From Cryptomeria japonica (taxonomy: Eukaryota; Streptophyta; Pinopsida; Cupressales; Cupressaceae), in the NCBI RefSeq assembly GCF_030272615.1, contig NC_081413.1, forward strand, positions 558,211,136-558,275,135: a DNA stretch of 64,000 nucleotides, in the 5' to 3' direction. The notes beneath the pieces were generated by a model. That model ran no database searches, was not told the DNA's origin, and worked only from the letters and a program-made list of their open reading frames with translations. The position numbers and the translations under genes were made by a program. Within the stretch, counting starts at the first letter, position 1; each line of letters starts with the position of its first letter. Positions 42,793 to 56,900 of this stretch are shown here, piece after piece.

Positions 42793-45576
42793 TAACCACC
42801 TGCTCTCTGGCTCTCTACGACTAAATCCTCGTATAGTCATCGCCAACAAGAAGTCTCCTTCCCGACTCGAACTAGTGCTCTAACAATATCAACTGAGAGA
42901 GTGCCCAATCCAACCTATTGAATGTGATCAAGAAGGCCATGAGTATCCTATTGTCTCCTAATAGCTGTGTCTCTCTCTATCATGAGTGTCTATATCTATG
43001 CTCTAAGGTGATCTATCTGTGCTCTGAGACTATCAATGGTCTCCTATTGTGGCACATCCTGTTGTGGCACATGAACCTCAATACCCTCATCTCCACCTCC
43101 CTGTCCACCTGTTGGAATCTCAGTCCGAGTAGCTCTCAGAACTCGTCATCTAATGAGTGGAACATGATCCTTTGGATCCTCATCCTCTCCACCATGCGTT
43201 GCAATAACCCTAGGGTCTGGCTGAATCTGCCCAAAATCAATGCCTCTCCCACAATCCCCATCCAGTCCAGTCATCCTGCCTCCTCCTGTCAATGGCAACC
43301 CTCTTGGTGATCTCATCTCTACCGTACCAATATCCCTCTCAATCCATCCAACCTCTCTCCCACCCATAGGAAGTAGTCTCCCAATCCTGCCAACTGGTCC
43401 AAACAGTCCTCCACAGACTCTCAATCTCCCTCCTCTCTGTCTGGGTCTCCTACCGCCACCACCAACATCTCCTCCCTCATCTCCATCCCCTCCAGCCTCC
43501 TGAGCAGCTCTAAGCTCTCATCTTCGTCTTCATCTCATGATAACTGGATCATCTGAATCGTCATTCTCAACTCCTGATCTAGGAGGAGGATCTGTTGGAT
43601 TAGTAATACGAGGAAGCGGGTGTGCCAATATGTACTGAGCATAATCTGCAGTAACCCCAAGATCAAGAATGTGCATTCTCATATCATAAGATACCCTAGG
43701 AGTAGCCATAAACTCTACAGATGCTAACTCAAATGACAAAGAAGGTCCCTAATCTCGCCTATCTCTGTACCATTGTGCATATATTGTGACACCAGTAGGC
43801 ATGGGCTGAATGATACCAAACTATCTCAAAACGCGACTAATCAATTGTCTCTCAACAATGAATGGAGTCCAACCAATGAGATATCTACTTTTCATAATAA
43901 ATGGTAATGTCCATGCATCATCCATCCATGGCTCACAATCGATATAAGGTTTCCAAATAACACTGTCCAGTGAATCAAGAACCTAACGCCAATACTCCAT
44001 CTTACCCAGCTTATGCTGAGTAAGGATACCTACATATAGATAAACATATGGTTGTCTCTCACCATGAAATCTATGATGAATAGGCCGAGTAATAGTAATG
44101 TGCTCCTAGCACCAGATCTACAAAAGTGTGCATTCTGTCGACAGACTAGCACCATCATCGAAAACAACCTGATGAAGATCATTATACAAATGAGAAAGCA
44201 TACAAACACCCCATGCATATTGAGTCTAACGTTGCATCATGCTCTAAAGAATCTCACCCCAACCAATAACAAAAACTTGAGATCTCCTATCTGGACAGAT
44301 GAATCCCCCAATCAAACCTGCAAGAATCATAGGGAGAGTCTTGTAGTACATAATCATATCCTCCCATTGGATCTCTCCTCTCGAAATGCTCTCATCACCA
44401 AATATAGCTTTGTGTGCCTCTGTCCCTCCACAATCCTAAAAATCATACTGAACTAACTCACCGGTCACTGGGATGTGGAGAATCTTGTAGACATCCTCAA
44501 GTGTCACACTAATCTCACCCATGGACAGGTGGAAAGTGTTATGCTCGCTATGCCATCTCTCGGCTAATGCTGTCAACAATCCCCTATTATGGGTAATATT
44601 AGGCATGTATAACAAGTGGAGTATTCTGCATGCATCTATATGTCTCACCTCGGCCTTTGTAAGCTCTGGCACTAAGTGTCGCATCACTAGGAATTTTTCC
44701 CGACACTGGAGAACATCAAGTTTCTCCTGTTTACCAAGAGAATTCAATCATCAATCATCTATCTATCAAATCAAAGAGATCGCTAATTTCTAACATCAAC
44801 AATTGATCAATCTTTTCAAATGAAGCAAATCAGGCTATCAAATCAATTTAAACCTATCAATCATGGTTTTCTATCAATCACTGAGTTCAATCAAACTTTG
44901 CTATGCTCTTCATCAGAAACTAAATCAATTTCTTAGAGCTACTCTATCCAATCAAATCAAATCGATCAATCATTTATCCTATCAATCAACATTATCAAAT
45001 CAAACAATCAAGTACCTATTCATCACAATTGCACATCAAAATGCCTAAATCTAATCATGAAAGTGATTTTTTACTATGAAATACATCAAACACATTCATT
45101 AGAAGCAAAAGCGCTAATCCTTTTAACAAAAGCGCTATTCTATTGAACGCAGGCACTAAATCATACATATGCGTGAACCTTTTTAACAAAAGCGCTAAAC
45201 CTTTGAGCATATGCGTGAAATGAACAAAAGTGCTATTTCAGCATCACAAGCGCAAACACTAAGAGCAAAAGCGTTGACCAAGCAAAAGTGCTAACATACA
45301 TCACACATGCGCTACCCTAATGAGCATATGAGCTAAACTTATCATATGCGCTAAATTTAAATGCAAAAGCGCTAAAATAGAAAACAAAAAGCACTAAACA
45401 TAATTCCAAAAACAAAAAAATTCAAAAATAGCCCAAAAAGCGCTAAACAAATATAAAAAATCAAATGATAAGTTGCGGGAAATTCAGGATAAGATACATA
45501 CCGGATACCCATACTCAGGTGGTCGTTGATATCGTCGAATGCGCTCAAATCGATGGTTCTCCAACAGGATCACCAT
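42639..45576 (-). pseudogene. Antisense PMD gene of H, two exons
   Basis: Exon 1 is 45,576-45,502: ATG and 25 codons with HRFERIRRYQRPPEYGYP, then a GTATGT donor. The intron is 44,727-45,501 (775 bases, acceptor GTAAACAG, phase 0). Exon 2 starts at 44,726 with GAG. The PMD core reads GLLTALAERWHSEHNTFHL, GEISVTLEDVYKILHIPVTGE. Further on come the FIGG-type region, WIGTPF-like fragments, a Gly/Asp-rich linker (about 43,300-43,500) and the GPPQRSGDHG tail. Many stops occur after the first 100 codons of exon 2. Exon 1 length, intron phase and exon 2 start equal those of E1, although the DNA has diverged. Confidence 0.85.
45105..45442 (-). repeat. TTAGCGCTTTT / TAGCGCAT array in the PMD intron of H
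   Basis: Five AAAGCGCTA and two exact ATGCGCTA copies, plus about ten variants (AAAGTGCTA, ATGCGTGAA, AAGCACTA), lie inside the intron of the antisense gene. They share the GCGCTA core with the E1 array but are mostly preceded by AAA instead of AT. They read TAGCGC in the direction of the PMD gene. Confidence 0.85.
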
Positions 45577-45893
45577 TTTGCCACCTCACCAAGACAATTT
45601 CTTCACAAAGCTGACAAGGATGCAAATGAAAATAAAATTAACTAAGTTAATTTTATATTTCCTATTTGGAAGGGCAATTAATGTTTTTCAATGGGGCAAT
45701 TATATTTATTTTTTATGAATAAATTTAATTGATGGACCTTTTCAATTATCATGAGATTAATCGCTTATCAAAATTATTCAACAAATTCACGATCAATCTC
45801 CTGAGGGGGCACACAATCATAATTTTTATCTCTATCAGACACATTATCGAGACTTGATTTAATCTTTGAAACAATGTTGTCTTGACATCATTT

Positions 45894-45908
45894 CAAAGAG
45901 GGGCAAAA
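45894..45908 (+). other. Polypurine tract of H
   Basis: CAAAGAGGGGCAAAA directly before TGTATACACATAAAAATTGG, the 3' LTR start. Same core as in E1 and E2. Confidence 0.9.
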
Positions 45909-47094
45909 TGTATACACATAAAAATTGGCTATGAGCAATTAAATAAAATTTTTATATTTATTTAATATTTATTCTTCTATTAAATAGTTAATTTGAAAAG
46001 ATTAATTAATTTAATTCATTTCGTGTCTTTCTATTAATTAATTTAATTGAAATATTTTATTAATTAATTCATCTATCATATTCCTTTAATTAATTAAATA
46101 TCCAATATTTAATTCTTCTTCTAATTAGTTAATTGAATATCCAATATTTAATTATCTCTTCCAATCATTTGATTATCTAATATTTAATGATTATTCTTCT
46201 ATCCTATAGTCTCAAATATTAAATAATTTCTAAATTATTTAATCCCTTATCCAACTCACCTTCCATCTCCACTTCATCTTCCCTTTGCCAACTCATTCAT
46301 CATGTGGCTAAAATAATTCAACAAAATAAAATAAATAAAACATTTATTAGCCACTTATCTTCAACCTCCAAATTTAATGAAATATTGTGTACGTACACAT
46401 ATTTCATAACTTTTTTCTATATTCTCTCCAACATCCCTACATCTTAGGAAGGACTTGAGTCCACTTGTCCTCTCATGCCTAAATCTTCTCCAACCATCCC
46501 TAGATTCCCTCAATCAGCAACCCAGTCAAAGGTGAGATGAGTGACACTTGTCTTCTCTTTCCCCCTTTCTCTCAACCTTCACCTTTGCTCACAACCATCT
46601 AAATTTGTAGATCTGATCATGATCGTTGATCCAAACCACATCATCTTATCCTCTCAAAGTCTATAAGATCAGGAGTTTGAGTTGAGAGAGAGTTAGTCTT
46701 CAAGTTAGTCTTCAAGTGAGTTTTCAAGCTAATCATTTGTGAAAACCTATGCATCCATGAGTTTTAATCTTGAAGCAAATAACATAACCATTTAACATAA
46801 TCATATAGCATTGCATATCATAGTATTAGTTAACTTTCAGTTATCAATCCATTCTTCATATGCCATCTTGGAAGCTATCAGTGCTTGTCTGAGAGCACAC
46901 CATCTGCAACCAAGAATAGTGGAGTTAGGACACAATGAGACATAAACCATGAAGGTAATATTAGTATTTTTATTTTATACGTATTTCATATAGTTTCATT
47001 AGTTGAGTTTGGATTTCCTGTAGCATTTCCTTTGTATTTTGTGAAACTAACATGTTGCAGGTAGTATTCTGATGATGAAATTCAAGTCGACGCA
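45909..47094 (+). repeat. 3' LTR of H (right end uncertain)
   Basis: It starts TGTATACACATAAAAATTGG, closely like the E2 LTR start, and continues with AT-rich ATTTAATTAATT-type sequence. The end is estimated at CGACGCA near 47,094 by loose similarity with the E1 LTR end. No partner LTR or target duplication is visible in the window. Confidence 0.6.
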
Positions 47095-48469
47095 TTCTTA
47101 ACCTCTAGTTGTTAATGTATGTTTAGTAAATTTCCGTAGTTAAGTGTCCCAGTTGCAACCAACTTCTAGTTTGTTTGGTTACATTAATAGTTGTACCCAC
47201 AACCACTGTTAAGCTACCCCTAAAGTTGCTCACAACAACTGTTGTGTTTGTTTGCTTCTCATTTTATCATCATTCATGTTTATTATTTATGTTCTCAAAA
47301 TATTAGTACTTTTTTTTTATATGCAATGATAGCAAACTTAGGATCCTTGTTGCACATATAGTCCAATACCCATCTTTGAAGATATGTCATTGGTCGATAA
47401 TTAAATGAGCCTTCACTTAGGACGTAGGGTTGCCTTATTGAATACCTTAACCGGGTTGTCTGTATGATAAACTGCACTAACTTAATGGATATAGTGGAGA
47501 CTAGTCAATCACAATGCCCAGTCTAACACAACATATCATGAATATTCCACCTCTTTATTGAATATTCAAATAGATACATAAAATGATAATAATAGTCTCA
47601 CTAGATTGGCAAGAAACTCTGACAAGATCTAACAACTAAAAATAACTGAGACATATTCAATTACCCAAACTATAAGAAGATCTAGAATTTATTCATGATC
47701 TTGGGAGTGGATTATTTAAGACTCTAAACAACCTACTAGCAATTGCCAATCCTTCATAAAGATGAGGACAACTTATTCTTTTACATAAATAGAAATGAGA
47801 ACCTAACTAATATGAGTCAATGGTAACACAATTCCAATCAAACTCTTATTACAACTGAAGAACAACAAAAGTGGGAAATGTACATTACAAAATAAATGTC
47901 ATTATGAACAATATTTCCATTGTCCTTCAACTTCCTCCTTGTCCTTTGAATGCATTTATTCTCTGATGACAATATCAACATACAAAACATCCAACCACTC
48001 TCACTCTTAACATTTATTATATTCAACACCTCCATGCCTACTACCTTGTGAGCTACAAGGGACACCATGCAGTGGGTAGTTTGCTTTGGTTGTGGGTTAG
48101 CAGTTAGATTGATTGTTGCTAGTCAGTGGCTTAAATGAATTCATCTAGATTATTATCATTTATAACATTTTAAGATGATATCATCCATAAATATTTACAA
48201 AACACATGCATTCATTATATGACATATATTATCCATTAAACTTGAAAAGTTAATAAAGTTATACTCAAAGTATTAAAAGCATATAAAATCTCTTGTGAGA
48301 TATGAGATAAAACAAGTAAAACATGGTCAATTTTATAGCCCATCAAGATGCATGCATTGTTTAATGCAATAGTTCTTCTAACAAGTTGAAGAAAAAATTG
48401 TTAGATTCTCCATCCTTACTATCAGATTGAGCATAACAAAATTCTTTATTATATGGGCCTTGTACTATC
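47095..48469. other. Sequence without recognised features
   Basis: AT-rich, no coding region, repeat unit or RNA gene that I can support. It may include the missing front of the copia element that follows, too decayed to read. Confidence 0.5.
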
Positions 48470-49736
48470 AGATTGAGCATATGAATGTACAAAGACAATG
48501 TTCCTTAATGATGATTTACATGAAGATATTCACGTGCTAGAGCTAGAGCATTTCATGGTCGAAGGTAAATAACATGTGGTATGTAAGTTGAAGAAATTTA
48601 TGTATGGTTTGAAACGATATCCTATGATGTGGTACCAAAGATTTGACACCTATGATTTATATCAAACCATTATGCGTATTTTAAAACTAAAATTGGTCAC
48701 ATTCTCATAATTTCATTGTGTGTAGATGATATGCTATTTTTTGGGAATGGTGATATGATTTCAGATTTGAAGTTTCAGTTGTCAACATAGTTTTATATGA
48801 AAGATTTAGGTGTAGCTAGGTACATTATTGGGATGGATATTAGAAGAGACAGAGTTAGTAGAAAGCTTTGGTTGAGCTAGAGAAATTATGTGAACTTGTT
48901 GTTGGAGAGATTTAACATGTTAGCTTATAGATCTTTGGTAGTTCCTATTTTTCAAGAAACAAAGATAATAGATGAGGATTGTCCAAAATCTCCATTGAGA
49001 TAAATGACATGACTAAAGTATCGCATGCAAGTGTTGTTGGGATTTTGATGTATGACATGGTCTATTCGAGGTTAGACATTGCCCAAGAAATAGGAGTCTT
49101 GAGTCGATTTATGGTTAATCCCGGCCAAGGACACCAGGATGAAATGAAGAGTGTTTATATATTCATGGAGTACATACAAGTATTCATTTTTTTCATGGTC
49201 ATCCTACTGGACCTCGATATTAAGTTTGTATTTGTGGATATATGGATTCAAATTGGGAAGGTGACATTGGCAGTAGAAGGTCCACCAATGGCTCTGTGTT
49301 TATAATGTTTGATGGTGTTAGCAGTTGGACGAGTAATTGAAAATTCGTAGTTGTTTTGTCCACTACAAAAGTTGAGTGCATGGTAACTACTCACGCTTGT
49401 AAGGAAGACATTTTTCTTAAGAGATTATGTGTTGATATTGGTTTTAATGTAGGACAAATTACTATCTATTGTTGCAGTTAGAGTGTCATTAGCTTAGATA
49501 AGAATCTTACCTTCCATACTAGAATAAAGCACATTGATGTTCAATTTTATTTTATTTATGATATTGTAGAAGATGAAAAGGTGAAGTTGGAGAAAGTTGA
49601 TACTTTGATGAGTGTTGCAGATGCATTGACAAAGATAATAAACATTGAGAAGTTCAAATGGTGTGCCCGTTCCATGACCCCTGGGGCCTTAAGTAGATGT
49701 TGTGGAATCTTGATAGCTCTTTGACAAGTGAGAGAA
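48470..49736 (+). pseudogene. Decayed Ty1/copia pol (RT and RNase H)
   Basis: Broken frames give copia RT signatures: MFLNDDLHEDIH, VCKLKKFMYGLKR, MMWYQRFDTY, a VDDMLFF-like catalytic stretch near 48,725, MKDLGVARYIIGMDIRRDRV, RNYVNLLLERFNM, then HASVVGILMYDMVYSRLDIA and GVLSRFMVNPG. The RNase H part follows (TKVECMVTTHACKEDIFLKRL, IKHIDVQF, VADALTK-like and EKFKWC near 49,640). Gag, protease, integrase and the 5' LTR are missing. Many stops and shifts show it is old. It is unrelated to the gypsy nest. Confidence 0.85.
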
Positions 49737-51161
49737 TGTTGGTATTAAGGTTTCTCAACTTTAGAGTCCTAGCATTAATTTAATTAATTAATTAATTTTA
49801 ATTAATTATTTGGTGCACATAATTATTTATTCTAAGTTATTGACTTCCTATTTTTTCATATCACTTTGGGGACCTTTTGGTGAGGTGGCATCCTATATGG
49901 TAAGCAATGCTAAGACAAGTTTCCCATTTTGGCACCCACTTAGGGTATGTTCCCATGTGGTTGCTTAGCTTATTTTGGCTAGCAACCACTACTCATTTTT
50001 TTAAGAAATATTTTGTGGAGCAAGTGGGCTCATGAGTATTTATTTTTCTGCTTATTTTTTTTGCAAACATCTTAAAATTAGTATTAATAATATTAGTAAT
50101 AATTTGTGCACTTAAAATTAAAAAAAAGGAAAGAAATAAAATGTTAAAAAAAAAGAGGGAAACAAATTTGTGGAGCCACGTGGTATTTTTGGCAAAATGT
50201 AGTTTGTTGCTTATTTCTAGCCCCCCTTTTTTCCATAGCTTATTTTCAATTCCTAAATAATAGATGCTCCATTAAAATAGCAAAAGATTCTAAATTATCC
50301 TGTTTCACAATTTAAAATTTGCATGGGAACACTCCAACTACTTAAGTTTAAGTTGAAAATGGACATAAGAAACCGCATGGGAACATGAGATTAGGAGTTA
50401 TTGTATTTTATGATGATGTTGTCTTATTTTCCATATTGGACTAGAAACTGATTTGGTAACTTCCTATGTTGACTAAGGAGTCTTGTTTTGCAACTTTTAT
50501 CTTATGGATTGGATTTGTAATCTAGTATTTGACATTTCTCACATATGTTAGATATGTGGCATGTTGAGTTGACATAACAGGTTGAGATATTGGACAATTT
50601 ATCAAGTGTTGAATCGGTAAATTACCATTTTCATTGAGTCCCAACTATGACAACATACCATATTGGACTCTTGTTTACACCTAGGCATGTGAGTTATTTT
50701 TGGGTAAGTTTGACATCCATTCTTCATGTTGGAGAGGTTATAAATATGTGGTGCCTTAACTCATTTTGTATGATAGGTTATTGATATCTAGAGAGGGTGT
50801 CATGCTGTCAAAATTATTATAGAATCCGATAATAATGTGATTGTTGCTACTGGTTACTACAATTGAGCTAAGTGTTTGGAGTGTGAGTTTTTTCCTGAAA
50901 GGGTTTTTCAATGCATATGTTGTATTATGTGTTGATTATCCATTTATGTTTAATTGAATGCACATTTGAATTTGTATATGTTAAAGGGTTTAAAGTTTTA
51001 TTCAACTCTCGACTATATAGATCAAGTGTAGGAAGTTGTATTCAACCACCTAATTTCCTCTTAGAACCGACTCTATAACTAGAGGTTTACATTCAAATAA
51101 AAAGGTGTCACACCTTGAGACCATTCTAATGTTTCATTCAGTGCAGGAACTAGGTTCAACA
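49737..51161 (+). repeat. Probable 3' LTR of the copia element
   Basis: After GTGAGAGAA, a polypurine-like tract, comes TGTTGG, the usual copia LTR start. A TATAAATATG lies near 50,737. TTCAACA at 51,155-51,161 could be the end, mirroring the start. There is no second LTR to confirm the right edge. Confidence 0.5.
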
Positions 51162-53460
51162 AGGGTGCATGTTCACGTGATAACAATAACAAGTAGTGGA
51201 AAGGGAGTTAGCTTGGGCTCAAATTTAGATTTGAGTTTGATTTAGGGTCATTTTTGTACCTCATATTTAAGGTAATGAATGGATAAGATTCATATTGAGT
51301 TAGGTTTAGTTTAATTGCTAATACATAGACAAAAACATATCACTTATAAATCAGTCATTTCATTAAGGATAGCTCAATCAAAATGAGTTTAAATGAAGGG
51401 AAAACATGTAGGATATGTAAATTTCACCCAATTGTCATGTTCCCTTTTTACTATAACTATAAAAAATAATTAAATAATTAAATTCAAGTTGTCAAAAAGT
51501 AATTCTATAACAAAAGATGACTAAATTAAAAATGTTAATATAAGTTAATGAATAAAGTGTCACTAGACCCAAGGTACAAAAAAGTGAGTACAAAAGTGAC
51601 ACTTTATTATATTTTTATAACTTTGAGGGAATACTTATAAAAAAATAGTAATATATTTTTATATTTCGTCAAAATGTTACAAAAAGAGGTTTTGTTTCAT
51701 TGAAAGGGTTGTTGCTCATTTGGCAATTTCATTTCCCAACAGTAACGTGGATTATTTATTTTTCAAGAATGAAAACCTTCCCAGCCTTTTAGTGCATTTC
51801 CACACAAGGATTATAGTTGTGCTAGTAATGATTTCTAGTATATGGTTATTATTTTTAGTTTGGTAATTTATAGATTTTGGTGAGAAGTATTAGTGGTTTG
51901 TAGTTGTTTGTTTTTTATATTAATTTTCCTCCGAATGAACTATTCTATTAGTATTTTGGTTAAAAATCTATGTCTATGTTTAGATAACTAATACTTTTAG
52001 GCTATACCCCCTTTACAGAGTATCATTGGTTGGTTCTATTGCCGTATAGAGATTATATTATTAAAATTAAGAAGTTGCTTTAGGTTTAAAAAATTAGTAT
52101 TGTTCGTACCTTTTGGAAAAGTTGATTCAATCTATTTTGCTATTGATTGTTAGTTGCTATTGGGAGTTGAATGTAATGGCATTTTGATTGCCCAAAACCT
52201 AGTCGTACCTCCTCATTATTATGTTGTACTATAATAGTTAAAGGTATAGATAATGTTGGTGAATATTTTGGGATTAGGTGCTAGAAATTGCTTATTGATA
52301 TCAATCTTTTTATATTATACTAACCCAACAATTCATTATTATTATTTCTTCTTAGTTTTAAGTTGATAGTTGCACCTTTATATGGATTACAAATTGGTGC
52401 TTGGCTTATGCTAGGTATATTCCTATACTCTAATCAATCATCACCAAGGTTCTATTTACTTATGGGATGCTGTAGCTTCTAGAAATCCTATTTGCAATCT
52501 TTTTCCTTGTTGAATTGCCTCATAAAATAGTCACTTTTGGGTGTTGCAATCTTTAAGACGTAGCTACAACTTCTAAGCCTCGTGTGTGTTCTTAATCTAC
52601 AAACTATTTTGTGATTATCTAGTCACAACCTTATTCTAAATACTTAAATGCAATATTTACAATAATTAGGTTGGGTAATATATCTCTAGTATATTGAATG
52701 TTGATCAATTAAAAGAAGTTTAACTTTGTATACTAATAATATCTCTAAGTGATTTGAAGATATGTGACTTTCATAATCTATCAAACACTACTTGGTATGA
52801 TGGTATTTATATTAGTAGTACTAAAGTTATGTTATTTTGATTCAGTGTTGACTTGAAGACAATTATTAATGTTTTAGTTGTTTTTATTCGATGCATTTTG
52901 TGGACTTAATTTTTCCCCCAATATTATAATCACTAGACAATTTATTGTAAAATCCCAATTCATAGTTGCAATAGATCCTAATTGGTTTATTTGTTGGGTC
53001 CGTTCTTTAATTTTTATTATTTTATTTGCTATGCTTGGTGTATGAGAATAAAGTGATCTAGTTTTTCATTTTGACAATGACTCAACCATACTTAACTTCA
53101 ACTTGATTGAAATTTATATTTCAATATCAACCATTTTGACTTGATTGAATAGACTGCCATTAAAAGACCTCATGTTTATCCCCTAAAAGAATCCATACAC
53201 ATTATTTTAATTTTTTAATTTAACCTAAATTCAAGTCTTAAGTATAATCATCTTCTATTTAAAATATTATATTGTCTACAAAGAAATTAAATATTTATAG
53301 CAGTTATGCTCATTTGAAATAAATATTTAAGATAAGATCTGTCCCCACCACAAACAAACATTAACTTCCAACATTCTAAAAATAATAATTTTTTTGTTTG
53401 TTTTTGAATTTAAAACAAAATCTCACCATACGTGCGGAAAAAACTAATCTAAAAAAAAGA
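51162..53460. other. Intergenic sequence without recognised features
   Basis: AT-rich with many stops in all frames. I see no gene, LTR or tandem repeat. The transition to gene-associated sequence is near 53,400. Confidence 0.5.
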
Positions 53461-53579
53461 TCTAATGCCCCAACTTTGCGTTATACAACTTTATCTATAT
53501 TTTTCAAGATTTGGGTACTTCGCCATTAAAATCCCAAATACCAATCCGAAGATAATTTTTTTCCCTCATCTCCTGCCAT

Positions 53580-53740
53580 TAGTGCAGACCCTCACGTGCG
53601 CTAATGAGGCGAAAAACGCACGAAACGAGAGGAACAGTTTCCCTTCTCTTCCTTCTGCAAAATATCCATGGTAGACAATACAAGAAAAAAAAAAAAAAAT
53701 CTCTATAAACGCGCTCTTAAACCCTGGTTAAGGGTTTGTC
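53580..53740 (+). promoter_or_regulatory. Promoter-like region of the DEUBAD gene
   Basis: TATAAA at 53,704-53,709 is preceded by CACGTGCG near 53,592 (ACGT core, G-box-like), a CT-rich stretch and a poly-A run. It is followed by AAACCCTGG and AAGGGTTTG near 53,720-53,736, which resemble telo-box motifs of plant housekeeping promoters. GC content rises here against the flanks. A transcription start near 53,735-53,745 is inferred. Confidence 0.5.
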
Positions 53741-53901
53741 TATCACTTTTAGTGGAGGTTGGAAAGTTATCCTTCTGCCTTTAGTGGAGCTCATGCAGGG
53801 GTGAAGCTTAAAAGCTGTAAATTCGGATCATTATGGATTTTTTTTCTTAAAGTTAAATCTAATCTCCACTGGCAATGTTTAATGAACTCCGATGACACTA
53901 T
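53736..53901 (+). other. Possible 5' untranslated exon of the DEUBAD gene
   Basis: It lies downstream of the TATA box and ends at a good donor, GTGAGT at 53,902. It contains no long frame. A matching acceptor would be CATGTTCAG near 57,690, about 120 bases before the coding start. This is inference; transcripts are needed. Confidence 0.35.
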
Positions 53902-56900
53902 GTGAGTTGTTTTTCTCTTCGATTTTTTCATTTTATAAGTTTTTAAACCCTGGTTTGTAGGAATTGTTTTCTCGTTCGTGGGTGGCACACTTAGGGAAAT
54001 TGTAGCAAATTGTTATTTTGAGTGAGGGCGGTTGTACTTTGTAATTTGAAACAGTAGAAGTGAAGAAACTTAAAAACCATTGATGCATTATACATAGCTC
54101 ACATTTTCAAGTGGATGTGAAGTATTTATGTTTGTCAGTTTCCTGTATATATATGTCTATATGAAATGATATGATTCTGATTGCATCTACAGATCCGACT
54201 GTCGCGTCTATTAGAACATAGATGCTATAGCTAACTCAACCCGCCGAGAGAGGCTAAATTTTGGGTTATGTTGCTTCACATTAAAGGTTGGTTCTTCTTA
54301 TATTAATTTGGATTGGAAACTCTCCTAGATGCTCTGGCCTTGCGTTTTAAAAACGTTCTAAAATATACTTGACCCAAATATTGTAAATATTTTTCCTTTC
54401 CTAATCACCAATAAGATCCTCCAGTATTAGTGATGTTTGACTCAAGAGAAGTCAAAATGAATCAGCTTTCTACTCTCATTTGCAGGTTAAAGACCTCATA
54501 TTAATAACCGAATCTTTTTTCTAAGTTTCATGCACAAGCATGAAATCCACTGACATTTGCAGATTAAAGACCTGATTCGGAATAACCAAGTCTTTTTGCT
54601 AAGTTCTGGTTAATCTTTTTAGCCGTGTCTGAGTCAGTTTGGCCTCAGTCTTGAGTCGAATATCTTAACTACTATGATTGATACTTTATTTCGTTCTTGT
54701 ATGATTCGACCTCAAAAAGTCTATATTTCTACATTTTCAAAAAAATTGAACTAATTAAAACCCATGTTGTGGGGAAAATTTAATATGATACTGAAAATTG
54801 AATATAATATAGCTAGTATGCTGCTCATGCGGGAACGATGGAGGCAATCCATTTTTTGCTTCTTATACTGGAAGGCCTTTGTTTAAAATTATATTATTTC
54901 AACAAAGTTGAGGAACATTGCTAAGAAAAACTATTCTCATTTGATGCACTTACATTATTGTTAAGCTGGCGTTCATTTAAGGTGTTTCTTCTTTTCTTGC
55001 TAAATAGAAGTATTATATTAGGCATAAAAGTTCATAATAGCATATACATAAAAGTGCTTACAGGATAACAAGTAATTTGGCAGGGAGATGGGCAATCCGA
55101 CCACCAAAAGAAGGTATATCCCTTAAACTATTTATCAGATCAAAAGATCATATAACAAAGTACCACAAATGACTCACCATAGAGGGAGAAAACTGTTCCT
55201 TAACTTGAACCTCATGCTTTTTATGCTCTTCTGGCTCTTTCTCAGGCTTTTAATTACCTTGCTGGGTTTGCATCTTCCATTAAACATATCCCGTGAGTTT
55301 TGACAAACCATTATTATCATTTAGTGATATTCTGCATGTTATTTTTAAGTATCTCGAGTTGTCCAGAATAGGTTCAACAATTTTCTTAACTTTACTTATG
55401 TCCAAAACCTCTTCCATATGAAATTGGAGTCTTCTGCAGAATGTAGCAATCCCCATTCATTATGACATAAATGAAAATTGAGAGTAGTGAAGATAGTGCT
55501 CCAAGCTTGTAACACATGAACTTCCCAAGTTGAGATTGCATTTCTCTGCAAAAGGAACCCAACGCCCAACAGTTATGACATTGGTACTTGTTCATGATGT
55601 TGAGTAGCTCACTCTGATCTGGAAAAAAGTGTTTTCCTTTTCTTTCCATTCTTTAGCTGGGTGGTTTCATCTTGTTCTCTTTCATACCAGGAGTTTAGCC
55701 CAAGCTATAGATGGGAATTTACATCCTCAGCACGGCAGGCGGAAATTGAATTGGCAGGACTGCCATCATGCATACTAGATTTTCTTTTGAGATGAAAGTT
55801 CTGGAATGGTGTTGAAGGAAGGTTCCCCTCTCCATCAACTGGATTATGCGTCAACCAGCATTGTTGTTCCCATTGTCAGGCTCAATTGTATTTTGCTGCA
55901 GATCAAAGGATATAAACTCTGTGGCTAGTAATGACCTTTCTACCATTGATTGCTTTCACTATTTCACTTGGATTTTTGCCCTTATATTTTCCCACTATAT
56001 CATGCTGAAGATTGCCACCATCATAGTGAGTAACATCCTCTTTTGCTGGCTGGTTTGTAGTATATCCGTGGGGAATACTGTATGTTTTTTAATTGATTTA
56101 ATTACACAGGACACCAATGACTGGACCTTATTTCAAATCAGATCTACCATAAGAGATGATATACTTAATAGAATATGCAAAATGGATTATAAACCCTTGC
56201 AAAATGAACAATCAACACATCAATTTGCAATAACTTATTACTCTTATCACGGTGGAAATTACACTTAGATTTAATTCAGTTTTACCAGAATTCTCAGGAA
56301 CAATAGCAGCAATATAATTATCAAAAAAATATAGTGAATTTGCAGAAAATTGCGCTACAGGAACCACACCTCAGAATTACAATCTCTAGGTGCTGAGAGA
56401 GTCACCTAAAACTTAGACAAAGAGGTGCCATTGGAGTTACCTGAACAACTGAGTGAAGCTCAAATACATTCCTTATTTGGATTTGCCCGATACTGGTTTA
56501 GGGGTTTTCATTTACTAACCAGCAAGAGCATTCAGGGTGTTTCTATCCCCCAATCTCACTTGATTGTTGCAAAACATGTGCTCAGATACTTGAAGAGCAC
56601 ATGTGCTCATATACTTGTTTGATGATTGCTCCAGGCCTATATACATTCAGTATCATTTTCTTGGAGACAAGTTAGAAGGGAGCAATTGTTCTTCAGTATG
56701 TACCCTTAGATGGGCAGTTTGCAGACATTTTGACAAAGCCTTAGCAAAAGGGAAGTTTGAAATTCTGAGAGAGAGATTAGGTTCAATGGAGAACACCTTG
56801 TTTGCAAAGAGGGAGGGTTGGCTTTTCAAGTTTATTGCTTGGCTGCTGTTCTCTTACGGTTGGGTGTTAAAAGCAGCTTTAAGTTTTTGTGTTTTTTCAA

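Noticed and set aside
43240-43503. Proline-rich plus-strand frame
   Set aside because: Shadow of the Gly-rich linker of the H PMD gene on the minus strand.
55846-56268. 140-codon frame as a membrane protein gene
   Set aside because: Hydrophobic stretches are present but there is no family likeness, no codon signal and it lies in the probable leader intron.
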